A DNA stretch of 64,000 nucleotides from Telopea speciosissima (lineage: Eukaryota > Streptophyta > Magnoliopsida > Proteales > Proteaceae). Where the stretch lies: contig NC_057925.1 in assembly GCF_018873765.1 (NCBI RefSeq), positions 4,227,568 through 4,291,567 on the forward strand, read 5' to 3'. The number at the start of each line of letters is the position of its first letter. The stretch's first letter is position 1. The translations under genes and the position numbers were made by a program. Positions 10,059-20,598 of the stretch are shown in pieces. The notes beneath the pieces were generated by a model, which saw only the letters and a program-made list of their open reading frames with translations, had not been told where the DNA came from and searched no databases.

Positions 10059-11909
10059 TGATGAGTATATTTATGTGTGAAATCTTAGGGCCATAGAGCA
10101 TGCATTTTTATACTTGGAACAGAGCTACTCAAGGTTTTTGTTTGTGTTTTCAGGTTTTAGGTGAATTCTTGTGAAAATGGAGCAAATGATGCTAATGAAA
10201 CATTTTTAAGCTGTTTAGTGGTGTTTGGCAGTAGCCGGAAGTGCCCAGGAGTCGAGAAAATCAAGTTTGGATTGAGCACTGAAAGAATTACGCCAATAAG
10301 TCAAATTTGAATGTGATTACAGTGGGCCCCTTAGCATAATTTTGAGGTGTTAATAGTATGGATGCGTGCGTAGCCCATCGAGTCAGCTTCGCAACGGTTC
10401 AAACGGCACCTGATTTCGAGTTGAAACGAAGAAGTTACGGCCATTTCCGTAACGACGCGCGAAAATGGCATGCCACTGTTTTCAATTTTTATGATAGGGG
10501 TTTGTTTGTAATTATCAAAAATCGATCAGGGACAAAGTAAAGTGGAAGTTCGGATTCGAGGGGCTTTAGCACAATTATCATAAGTTATCTTTCCTGTTAA
10601 CCGAAAGATTCCATTTGGAAGGCTCTGGAGCAGTCCAACTTCAACTTGAGATATCTTGGGCTTCCGAACTCCAAATTGGACGAAATTTGGGTCTATTTTG
10701 GGTGATTTTTCGTAAGGAATACAACAGTGAGACCTATATAAGCATCCCATGCTCCACGTTTTTTGAAGGACAGATTTGACATTTCATTAATTGTGAGTAG
10801 AATCCTAGTCATCCTCATCACACACTCTCTCCTCCAACTTTCCAAGGGCACTTTTGGAATTTTACTATGAATAAATTTCTTTGGAAAAATATTCTCTCAT
10901 CCATGGAAGGTTGAAAAGTCAAAGATGTCTTGATCTCATTGCTTGGAGAAGACACCTACAAAGAAAAGGAAGCACAAGTTTAGAATTAGAAAGTTACTTT
11001 TTGAAAAATAGAAGGTTTATGTAGCTAGGATTTTTATCTCCCTTAGTTTCTATTTTTCTCTTTTTTCTTGGGATTCAAGTAATGTAAAGAAGGAAGGTAT
11101 ATTCTCTTCTCTTAGGGAATATTTCTCCTGCCTCTTCTCTCTTCCCTCTTCTCCTCTTCCCCTTATAAATACCCCTTGCCCTTTGGGTTGTAACTAGTTA
11201 ATTTTAAGTTAGTTCTAGTTCAGTTTTTAAGTTAGTTATAGTTTAGTTTTAATTCAGTTTTTAGTTCAATTAATTAGTGAAATTTCTTCTTCTCTTCTAG
11301 TTTTTGGCTTTCTAAGTTCTAGTTTGATTTCATGCTTTCAATTCCATGGTTGTAATGCTTTTGATTCATGCTTTAATTTTATGTCTTCAATATGGTTGTA
11401 ATAATTCTAGTTTAGTTTCAGGCTTTCTAGTCTAAGTTCCTAAGTTGATGACAAGACCTGGAGATTTAGAAGAGGAAGCCATGCAAGGTTTGTTCCAGTC
11501 TTCAAGCTCTTCAACTATAGGTTTTTACTCTCTAAACTCTTAAACTCTTAAACTCATTCTCCCTCTCTTCTATCTCATTCTCTCTTCTTCTATCTCATTA
11601 TCCTTCTTCTTCTTTTGTTTTTTTTTTATGTGGTTGTGGTGTGTGGCTGCAATCTATCCCTTCCAATCCGCGTTAGTTTGATAGGTTAGATGGATATGTG
11701 TTAGGACGCCAATTTAATTTATGCCAATTTAATTCGTTAGATGCTTGTGAGTTAGGATGCGTTAATTTTTGTTAGTTTAATTTAACACTTTAATTTGGTT
11801 CACTTTGCATTACTTTAAAGTGAGGAAAATAGGGTGGCGTATATCTCCTTGAGTTCGACCCGTAGCTACGATTGATCCGTACGCTTGCGGTTATTATTTT
11901 GTGCAAACA
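10059..11909 (+). repeat. Right LTR
   Basis: About 1.85 kb long, it starts TGATGAG directly after the polypurine tract and ends TGCAAACA. Its last 870 bases match the left LTR. TATAAATACCCC near 11163 is a candidate core promoter. A target-site duplication cannot be tested because the left end is missing. Confidence 0.75.
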
Positions 11910-13892
11910 ATGCTCATGTCGAAAACAAATTCTTCTATCTTTTCCTCCATAGTTGCATTTAAACATTTAGTCTCTTACATATACTCTCTCCATCATCTAA
12001 CAAATGACCGCATCCTTAATTCGGTGAATGTTTATGTTGATTCTGTTTAAGCATTTAACAATAAGTGAAGTTTCTATGATTTCTTTGTTAGATTTGTGTG
12101 AGATCAAATGTGACTTTATGTGATGTTTGCATTTTTTAAGAATGTTAAATGATTTAATGCACTTCGACTTTTCCTTTCATAGGCTGGGGAAAAAAATCCA
12201 AGTATCATATGGCAGAGGAAGCGACTGCAATGATAGAGAGATGAAGAGTTGTGGCCTCAGATTAATGAATTAGTTCGTGGGTATGTGAACTATCATAAGA
12301 ACCCAACTCCTTTTTTTTAAAGACTTTAGATATTGTTTTATGGCATAAAGATCCTCCATTCATTTTGTAATCACTCCTTTATTTAATAATTCAGTAAGCC
12401 ATTCAAGTAATTTGTATCATAGTTCAATATATAACTTATGTTGAAACCTATACAGTACCTAGCTTCTATCAAAAAAATTTCACTGGTATAAGGTGAGCAA
12501 TATAGCATCCTAGAGTATGCTCTGATGCACACTATAAGGGAAATCATCACTGAATGCCCAACTCAACCATACTCTATAGCATTCTAGAGTATCCTCTGAT
12601 CACAGGCCTTGTATTAGATTGTTCTTGAAGTATTTACGGTGGCCATTTTTTCTTTTTAATCTCCACTTTAACATGAGTTGAAGTCTGACTATACCAAAAC
12701 TGTGGGGATTTTAGTTGGAGGAGATGTCAACAACATACATGACCTGTGATCTTGAACATTTAAATTGCCACATGGATTTAAAAGCCATGCACAATGGAGA
12801 GAACCCTTTTCTTGAACATTTTGGATCAGATAACAACTTTTTCTCATGTGGTTGCTGGTTTCTAAGTTTGATATTGTAACAATTGTGTAAGATGATATCT
12901 GAACATTGAAAAAAAGAGAGGAGAGTTTTGGTTTTGAAACCATGCTATGCTGTGAGATGCAGTGGGGAGGATGAGATGCCTATACCTGTGAGTGGGTGAG
13001 AGACCCGGGAGAGAGTGGAATGCTCAATCCAATCCTATCCTATCTTTTCTATCTTCTATTTTCTTCTTTTTTCCGCCAATATCATTGCGTATTCTGTTCT
13101 GAAGTTTAAGAAAGGCCATTCAATGGCTTGATTCTACGGTTGGGAAGCTTTGTCTGGTTGCTATTTGAAGGCTGCTGCTATTGCCAATTGAGAACCCTGG
13201 TGGTCTAATCATCTGCAGACCATACTGTGTTGATCCAGCTGTAGAGTTGGGTTCCTAGTTGAGTAGTTGGGGACTTGGTTCTACATTACACAATTGGCTT
13301 GGGAAAGATAAAACCTTTAGGGTTAGCCAATGCATTACTTGATGTGGATTGGAACAAAGTAGAGCCATTGAAGAATGCAGGTCACTAGGAGCAATCTAAT
13401 TTGTACAACATTGGCAAAAAAGACTCAAATACCTATAGCACTCTAGAATTTTTTTTGGGGGGGGGGGGTGTTCTGTTGAATAAGGTCCAGGAGACAGGGT
13501 ATTGGATGCAAGTAAGCCAAGGCATTTTTGAGATTGTCATCCATACTTTCCCTAAATGATACGTTTTTTTCTAATATAGGTTGTGCTTGATGATCTTGCA
13601 AGGGTTAGTACTTGCGTCTGATTTGCATTTAGTTAACTTCGTCACACCAAATACTGTTGATGTTAAACCACACTGGAAACTGTATTATTACAGGTTCATG
13701 GAATTCTCTCCTCTTGACCAGGTAAATTTGCTTCACATGTTGAGATGAATTTGTTGGTGATAAGAAATCAATTGTCTGTAACTAGCTTTTTGTACCCAAG
13801 CTGCAGTGTGTATGGTCCTGACTGCACTTCTTTCCTACGCATTAGATTGATTAGTTGATCACAATTTGTTTACACTTGTAAGAGTTATTAAT
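11910..13892. other. Spacer with gene debris
   Basis: No intact gene. Two possible exon remnants on the plus strand are noted separately (around 12190-12290 and 13578-13721). A phrase of the form TATAGCATYCTAGAGTAT recurs at about 12500 and 12575. There is a T/G homopolymer at 13450-13470. Otherwise A/T-rich. Confidence 0.4.
13578..13721 (+). pseudogene. Candidate isolated exon, unknown family
   Basis: After a plausible acceptor (CTAATATAG) the plus strand reads [17 protein letters not shown], then [14 protein letters not shown] and MEFSPLDQ, and ends at GTAAAT, a plausible donor. Composition and splice sites suggest a real exon of a host gene, but no neighbouring exons form a gene and I cannot name the family. 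A second fragment near 12190-12290 (SIIWQRKRLQ, two stops, then EELWPQINELVRGYVN) may belong to the same broken gene. Confidence 0.3.
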
Positions 13893-14382
13893 CTAGTCAT
13901 ACCATTCTATTTTAATGATTATTATTATTTGCAGTTTCTTTAGCAGTCTCTCTCTTCCGTCTTTTCTTCCACTTTTTCTTTTGTGGTTGCTGTTTCTGCT
14001 GGGTCTCATGTTTCTGAATATGTACCTGAAACCCATATCATCTGTAACTATAAATTCTTTGGAGCTTACAGTGTCGTCAACTTTGCTGGGTTCTTCTGGC
14101 GGACGATCCCTGCTGTTGTTGCAAGAATAACCAGTGATTCCTGAACCCAAACTTCCCATCTCCTCTTCTCTGTTACAGTTAATTGAGCATACAATTTCAG
14201 ATTTGGGTTTTTCCTCCTCTGCGTTTTTGAGTCCTGGGTTGGTTTCCGTTGAATTCAACTGGTCTGAAATAGGTGAAAGTTTCAAGGATTCCAGTTTTTT
14301 TGTCAGGAATTTCAGCTTCTTTTCGGCTCTGTTATTTGATTCTATATCTGCTTTTAGTGTCTTTCCAGCTCTGTTAACTGTA
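13893..14382 (-). CDS. Candidate exon of a coiled-coil, Ser/Lys-rich plant protein
   Basis: On the minus strand a frame stays open for about 160 codons after a plausible acceptor (GTCTATCTACAG at about 14383). It reads NRAGKTLKADIE, then NRAEKKLKFLTKKLESLKLS, a charged heptad-like segment. A Ser/Glu-rich middle and a basic end follow (PSRNSNHKRKSGRKDGRERL). The AEKKLKFLxKKLESLKLS phrase is familiar from uncharacterised plant coiled-coil proteins, but I cannot name the gene. No convincing upstream exon is visible to the right, so it may be a 3'-terminal exon of a gene relic. The frame stays open upstream to an ATG at 14462, but that part looks like intron. Confidence 0.4.
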
Positions 14383-14462
14383 GATAGACCAACAATCATG
14401 TAAGGAAGTGGGACCCAAAACAGGGGAGGGGGGGGGTGAAGAAATGAAGAAGCACCTTTCAC

Positions 14463-16643
14463 TCTGCCTGGTGCAAAGAATAAGTAATCAAGAGAGAGAG
14501 AGAAATGCGTTCATTAGTGGAGTGTCTTGATGGGAGTGTGAAAGAAGTGGAAAAGTGGTAGATGGGAGCTTGAAGTAAGAATATCATTCAAGTTAAGTTT
14601 CCAAATCCATCCATGATTTTTATTTTTATTTTTATTTTTTTTGCTTCTATAGAAATTTGTTGTTCTTTTTCTTGTTGTTAATAGGTCCAATTTTGTTACT
14701 ACCATTTGTTTTTTTGTTATAGGTTAATTGGATCTTGCATTTTAAGCAACATTGTCATTACATCTATTCGTTTTGGAAATTTAATCATTCCTGATCTAAT
14801 CAATCCAATTTTAATATATGCAGGACACTATAATAGAAAACTGAGCAAAGCAGGATGGATGTTTGGAGTTTTGATTAACCGACTTTTTGTTTTGGTTGAA
14901 CTTGACAATATTATGACAAACAATTGATTGTATAGAACCAAAAGCCCGAGGGCTTCTAAAAGGCTTATCTTTTGTTATTTCTCATGGATACTCGGATTTA
15001 CTGATTTTCAAGGTCGAATTCTGTTTACTCCTTTTTTCCCGTTTTCGGACGCTCGTTTAGCCAAATAATTTTTATTTTTCTTTTCTTAGTTCACATGTAA
15101 TGTCTAACACATTTTTCTCTAGCCTCCAAAATAGTTTCATCGCTCATCAATCATTCTACGTTTAAATTATTCTTTAACCATCATGACCATAAACATCACT
15201 ACAACATCCAACGAAAGCGAAATTCAATTCCTCATGCATATATGACATTATTTAAGATACAATTTTAAATTCTCCAATCAAAATTGGTAAAACGTGATAA
15301 ATGATAATAGTGCTTACCAATTTTAAGTTTTGTTTGATCTAGATAGATTATAATTCTCAAAAGAGAATGGGTTCTCTGAACATGAGGTGTGGGTAATAAC
15401 TACATACATGGATTTTTTAATTCATTTTTTTTAGATAAAAAATTATTAAAAAAAATCAAATGGAAGTTGGTATTTCTTACACTTTATGTTCAGAGAGACT
15501 TTTTCCTTCTCAAAATTTTCAATTTAGACTTGTTTAACTTGTGAGACTGGCCATACATGATTTTTAAGAAATTAGGACATTTCTTTAGAATTTATAAAGT
15601 TATGTCATGGCTCATGTTGTAAATTTTGTTACCTTAGATGGATCACATAAGGCTTATGTATTTGTGTGCCCTATATCAATACATTGTTTTTACAACCATA
15701 TAATATGGGTGGCTTAATTCAAAATTGTAATTTCACATATACCATAGCTAATTAAATATGTCTTAGAAAGATCAAAGATGCAATGAATGCTTTTGGTGGA
15801 GTTACTAGCAATGGAATTCACATTTCTTTCTCTTTCCTTCCTCCAAAGGCAATTATATTGATATTGCTTTTGTATATTATAGTAGGCCCATTATAAAGTG
15901 CTACACCCTTTCTTTACTTTTACGAAGTGGGAATTTTCAATCTGCCAACCATATGCCTCAAACAAAGGTATATTATCTGAGATATGCTTTTGTTGATTTT
16001 TGGTACCCCATCCCCATTCAGGGGAAACTCTTATAGAAGACTCTGAAGCCCGCATGGGATCCACACGTATAGATGATTAAGATTGCATCCACAGGAAGTA
16101 AAGAATCATACAAAATAAACAAAAGAGAGCTGGATATTAACATAAAACCAACCACCTATAGCCTGAACCTGATGAGAGCGTCACTCAGATCTACAACAAT
16201 AAAATAGCTGCCAGGTACTTACTTGGAGCTCTTAGAGAAGAGGAAGTGAAGTGAAACAAATGCCTTCTCTAAGAGGTCAATATATAAAGCCCCTAGCTTC
16301 CTTTATCAATTAAGCACAAAGCCTCCTGGTTCCAGGAGGAATATTGTAAGTAGAAAAAAAAAAAAATTATAATAGCATCAACAGTAACACTCTGTTTTAG
16401 GGGGGGGGGGGGGGGAGATAGCATTACAATTTATGTGTTTATCTGGATCTGAGATCCAGAGTCTCTAAACTGACCAAGATTTTTGGTACTACTCCAATGA
16501 AATGTCCTTCATGTTAGCCAAAAAGCTTTTCAAAAAAAAAAAAAAAATCTTTCTTTGGTGCATTCACAATTCCACATATCTTTCTTCTCTTTCATTTCTC
16601 CAAAAGCAGCTATGGTTTTCCTACTTTTTGGCACACCGGCCCC

Positions 16644-16677
<34 letters not shown>

Positions 16678-16900
16678 GGGTCTAAAAGAGGATTCTCAAG
16701 TTCGTGTGATTAGATGCATTCACATTTCACAGGAAGAAAAAAACATGCATTACCACATAAACTAAAAAGACCACATGGAAATAAAGAGTAAAGTAGCAGA
16801 GCCATATTGACTAAGTTGAATTTATATCCCAATTCCCAAATCCCAAATCCTTGTGTTTGCTTTCTAATTAAACCTCTTCGATCTCTTCTGAGTCCCATTC
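14463..16900. other. Spacer upstream of the resistance-gene array
   Basis: A/T-rich, no gene. From about 16010 to 16350 it resembles 29400-29830 (ATGGGATCCACACG-type phrases and TTAAGCACAAAGCCT), marking the left side of the duplicated block. A G-run lies at 16400-16416 and a (GA)n run at about 16648-16675. Confidence 0.5.
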
Positions 16901-16953
16901 TCTTGCAAGAGTTGAGCATCTAGCTTATTCCCCGATCAGAGAGAGAGAGAGAG

Positions 16954-19900
16954 ATGGCTGAAGCAAAAATAGTTGCAGGAATTGTTGTCAGTGGTGTGGG
17001 TGAGATCCTGAAGAAGCTGATCTTCATGGCAACCGAGGAGATTGACCTTGTGTGGAATGTCAAGGAAGAGCTGGATAAGTTAATACGCACTGTGAATGCC
17101 ATCAATGCATTACTACTGGATGCTGAAAAACAACAAGAAGAAAAGGAGACAGTGAGACTATTCCTGAGAAGGCTTAAAGATGTAGCTTATGCTGCTGAAG
17201 ATGTTTTAGATGAATTCGGTTACGAAACCACAAGACTGAAGGTGACAAACAGCAAGGTGAGCAACTTCTTCTTGCACTCAATTTCAGTTCCTTTTAAGTC
17301 AAAGATGGCTAAAAAGATGAAGAAGATAAACAAGGATTTTGATGAAATTAAAAGTTACATGGATTCATTCAATTTTGCAAGCTCATCTATACCCACAAAT
17401 CTTCAAAATAGAAAGACCACCACTGTAGAGACATTCTCTTTTGTAGATGAGTCTGAGGTGGTAGGAAGGGATGTTGACAAGTCAGAGATAGTAAACATGT
17501 TAACTAGCTCTGACAATCAAGATATTATTCTTTCAATCCTTCCCATAGTTGGAATGGGAGGACTTGGAAAGACCACACTTGCTAAACTTGTCTACAATGA
17601 TGGTCTTGTAGTCAAGTATTTTGATAAAAGAATTTGGGTCCATGTCTCTAAAGATTTTGATTCCAAGAAAATATTGACAAACATCATAGAATCTGTTACC
17701 AATGGACCATGTCAGTTTTCATTTACTGATGTGATACAGCGGAATCTTAAAGATGAGTTGAGTGGGAAGCGGTTTTTACTTGTACTGGATGATTTATGGA
17801 ATGAAGATAGTGAGCAATGGGATATGCTTAAAACTTCATTAAAAATTGGTGCGAGAGGTAGCAAAATTATTGCTACTACTCGCATTGTTGAAGTTGCATC
17901 AATGATAGGCACACTTGCTACATACCACCTTAAAAACTTGTCAGAAGATAATTGTTGGTCCATTCTCAAGAATAAAGCTTTTGGAAATGGAGGGGCTGAA
18001 GAGACTCCAACTATGGTGGCAATAGGAAAGGAAATTGTGAAAAAGTGTGGAGGTGTACCATTAGCCGCAAAAACACTAGGAGGCTTGATGCATATCAAGA
18101 AAGATGAACAAGAGTGGTTATTAATACAGAATAGTGAGATTTGGGCTTTACCTATGGATAAAGATGGAATCCTTCCTGCACTAAAATTGAGCTATGATCA
18201 CTTGCCATTACCTTTGAAACAATGTTTCTTATATTGTTCGATATTTCCAAAGGGTACTTATATCTTAAAAAATGAACTAATCCGACAATGGATGGCATTG
18301 GGGTTCCTTCAACAATCCATAGGAGCAGGTAGGCCAATTGAAGATATTGGAAATGATTATGTCAACTATTTGTTGTGCAATTCATTCTTCCTAGACGTTG
18401 TGGAAGCTACTACTGGTGAGATAAAGAAGTTCAAGATGCATGATCTTGTTTCTGACTTGGCACATTCTTTTACAAGGTTTGACAATGTAATCGTTGGGGT
18501 TGAAGAATTAAAAAACAACTCTGACGTTCTTCATTTGAGATTCTTGTATATGGATGGTGATATAAAAAAGATTCAAGAAGCTGGCTTGTGTAACGTGAGA
18601 AAGTTGCGGTCATTGCATTTGGAATGCATGGGAACTACTGGAACTTCCATTTGCCGCAATGTTCTTGATATTCTGTTCAAAAAATTCAAGCAGTTACGTG
18701 TTCTATATTTAGGTGATTGTGGAATTAAAGGGCTACCATCTTCCATTAAGAAGCTGAAACACTTAAGGTACCTTAACCTCAGTTACAATCCAATTGAAGC
18801 ATTACCTGCATCTGTCACCAACCTTTACAATTTGCAGACATTGGACCTTTATTATTGTCCTCTAAAAGAACTTCCTCAAGATATGAGAAAACTGGTAAAC
18901 TTGAGGGAACTTGAATTTTATAGAGAAGATGGATGTTTGAGTCAAATGCCAATTGAGATGGGAAGATTAATCTGCCTTAATGAATTATCGACATTTGTTG
19001 TGGGCCACAAAAGGGGGCAGCGTATCAAAGAGTTGCAACGCTTGGAACTTCGAGGAATTTTAAATATCTACAATCTTGAGAATGTGAGAAGCAGAGGGGA
19101 AGCAGAGGAGGCAAATTTAATGGGAAAAGTAAAGCTTGATACATTGCATATAACTTGGGGAAGTCATATTAATTGGGGCAGTGATAGCAGTAGTTCTTCT
19201 ATGTTAATGGGAAATGTTGAAGAAGATGATGATGTACTGGAAGGTCTTCGACCTCATTCGAATCTGAAGGAACTGTCAATCAACAACTTTAGAGGTGAAA
19301 ATTTACCTGGATGGATGATGATGAGTACTACTGGGTGTGAGTCATCTCTCCGTAATTTGGTTCATCTCTTTCTAAGAAACTGCGAGAGATTGAAGCGTGT
19401 CCCTCCTCTTGGAGGGCTACCATCTCTTAAGGCTCTTCATCTAAAGGGAGTGAAAAGTATAAAGAGTCTTGGCAGTGAGTTCTATGATGGTGGGGATGAT
19501 GGCCGTAGCAACAATAATAATAGTCAATATTCAGCATTATTCCCTTCATTGGAAGAGCTTTCCCTCGGACAGTTGCCCAACTTAGAAGAATGGAGGGAAC
19601 CAACAGCAGCACAAGTTGGTTCCTTCCCTCGCCTTGAGCAGTTATTTGTAACAGATTGCCCCAAGTTGGTGACCATACCCAGTCGGTTTCCTTCTCTTAA
19701 ACTACTCCAAATCAAAAGAAGTAATGGCATCTTGCTAAGGTTAGTCATGGAGGTTCCCTCTCTCACCAAACTAAATATAATTGAAGTGCCAGAGCTTAAG
19801 TTTTTGCCCAACGGATTACTGCACAACAATATCCAAAAATTAAATATTGATAAATGCCCCAACCTTGAAGCAATTATTGTCCAAGTCCTCCCATTCCCAT

Positions 19901-20418
19901 CATCATCATCATCTCTTGAAATACTGCAAGTAAGGGATTGCCCTTCTCTGACTTCATTGCCAGAGGGTCTACACACCCTCCGCACCATTGAATGGTTGAG
20001 TATTGGTGGGTTTTCATCAGAGCTGGAGTCTTTTCCCGACTTGGAACCTCTCCAACACTTGCCCTTTCTTCGATACTTAGAAATTTATGGCTGGTCTAAG
20101 CTTACGTCTCTTCCTGAGCAAATTCAGAGTCTCACCCAAATAGAAAAGTTGGAAATAAATGTGTTTCATAGTCTGACAGCTCTGCCGGAGTGGCTCGGGA
20201 ACCTTTCTTCTGCGCTTCGATCGTTGGTTCTTAATGAGTGCAATAATCTGATGTATCTTCCAAAAGAGGAGGAAGGACTGCGATGCTTCACCACACTTGA
20301 AAGGTTGATTATAAAAAGTTGCCCACTTCTCAAAGAAAGATGCACCAGGGGAAGAGGTGAGGAGTGGCCTAAGATTAAACACATTCAATACATCGAAATC
20401 GATGGCAGACATGTGTAG
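16954..20418 (+). CDS. CC-NB-ARC-LRR (CNL) disease-resistance protein, copy 1
   Basis: Single-exon gene for 1154 residues, an intracellular immune receptor of the RGA type. The N-terminal Rx-type coiled coil (about 1-140) contains the EDVID-like AEDVLDEF. The NB-ARC has the P-loop GMGGLGKTT at 200-208, kinase-2 LLVLDD at 275-280, RNBS-B GSKIIATTR, GLPL as GGVPLAA at 366-372, RNBS-D CFLYCSIFPKG and MHD at 495-497. All key residues are present, so ATP binding and switching should be possible. About 20 LRRs follow to the C-end. The start follows a (GA)n leader that is conserved in copies 2 and 3. Compared with copies 2 and 3 it lacks exactly one 24-residue LRR. Target pathogen unknown. Nothing in the frame suggests loss of function. 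Confidence 0.95.
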   Translation: MAEAKIVAGIVVSGVGEILKKLIFMATEEIDLVWNVKEELDKLIRTVNAINALLLDAEKQQEEKETVRLFLRRLKDVAYAAEDVLDEFGYETTRLKVTNSKVSNFFLHSISVPFKSKMAKKMKKINKDFDEIKSYMDSFNFASSSIPTNLQNRKTTTVETFSFVDESEVVGRDVDKSEIVNMLTSSDNQDIILSILPIVGMGGLGKTTLAKLVYNDGLVVKYFDKRIWVHVSKDFDSKKILTNIIESVTNGPCQFSFTDVIQRNLKDELSGKRFLLVLDDLWNEDSEQWDMLKTSLKIGARGSKIIATTRIVEVASMIGTLATYHLKNLSEDNCWSILKNKAFGNGGAEETPTMVAIGKEIVKKCGGVPLAAKTLGGLMHIKKDEQEWLLIQNSEIWALPMDKDGILPALKLSYDHLPLPLKQCFLYCSIFPKGTYILKNELIRQWMALGFLQQSIGAGRPIEDIGNDYVNYLLCNSFFLDVVEATTGEIKKFKMHDLVSDLAHSFTRFDNVIVGVEELKNNSDVLHLRFLYMDGDIKKIQEAGLCNVRKLRSLHLECMGTTGTSICRNVLDILFKKFKQLRVLYLGDCGIKGLPSSIKKLKHLRYLNLSYNPIEALPASVTNLYNLQTLDLYYCPLKELPQDMRKLVNLRELEFYREDGCLSQMPIEMGRLICLNELSTFVVGHKRGQRIKELQRLELRGILNIYNLENVRSRGEAEEANLMGKVKLDTLHITWGSHINWGSDSSSSSMLMGNVEEDDDVLEGLRPHSNLKELSINNFRGENLPGWMMMSTTGCESSLRNLVHLFLRNCERLKRVPPLGGLPSLKALHLKGVKSIKSLGSEFYDGGDDGRSNNNNSQYSALFPSLEELSLGQLPNLEEWREPTAAQVGSFPRLEQLFVTDCPKLVTIPSRFPSLKLLQIKRSNGILLRLVMEVPSLTKLNIIEVPELKFLPNGLLHNNIQKLNIDKCPNLEAIIVQVLPFPSSSSSLEILQVRDCPSLTSLPEGLHTLRTIEWLSIGGFSSELESFPDLEPLQHLPFLRYLEIYGWSKLTSLPEQIQSLTQIEKLEINVFHSLTALPEWLGNLSSALRSLVLNECNNLMYLPKEEEGLRCFTTLERLIIKSCPLLKERCTRGRGEEWPKIKHIQYIEIDGRHV

Positions 20419-20457
20419 TAGTAGTAATTAATGGTGCTCGATCATCAGAGAGAGCAG

Positions 20458-20598
20458 GTTAGTCATCTACTACTCTTCTTAATTCTATGTCTCTAATATT
20501 TATCTCATCTGAATCATCATCATCATATATCATTCACATTATTCGCTAATTATACTCTTTTCTTCTATTATTTATTTATGTTTAACTCTTCTCTTCAG
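20458..20598 (+). other. Probable 3'-UTR intron of CNL copy 1
   Basis: Thirty-nine bases after the stop, GCAG/GTTAGTC forms a donor and TTCTCTTCAG a matching acceptor after a T-rich tract. The donor context recurs behind copies 2, 3 and 4. The intron is inferred from sequence only. Confidence 0.4.

Larger units (their letters stand above)
6023..11909 (+). mobile_element. Non-autonomous Athila-like Ty3/gypsy LTR element (fossil)
   Basis: The right LTR (10059-11909) and a shortened left LTR (6023-6847) flank a 3.2 kb interior. The interior has a primer-binding site resembling tRNA-Asp, a gag remnant at about 7450-8660, a long non-coding stretch and a G-rich polypurine tract. No protease, reverse transcriptase or integrase is recognisable, so the element would have depended on a partner. 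It is broken, lacking about 1 kb of the left LTR and carrying several breaks in gag. The shared LTR parts differ by only a few percent plus small indels, so insertion was fairly recent. The Athila label rests on the PBS type and gag style. Confidence 0.8.

Noticed and set aside
13915-14130. Plus-strand hydrophobic ORF suggesting a membrane peptide.
   Set aside because: The complement of a charged, protein-like minus-strand frame; the Leu/Phe/Ser-rich reading is the usual antisense of Lys/Glu-rich codons.
16400-16416. Poly-G run (with others at 37380, 59069 and elsewhere) considered as G-quadruplex control sites.
   Set aside because: Uninterrupted G-runs next to T-runs look like replication slippage; no conserved placement near promoters.
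17712-18098. A 128-codon antisense ORF present opposite the NB-ARC in all three CNLs (also 23837-24223 and 31103-31489).
   Set aside because: It is the complement of conserved NB-ARC codons. Conservation follows the sense protein, and there is no start context or splice structure of its own.
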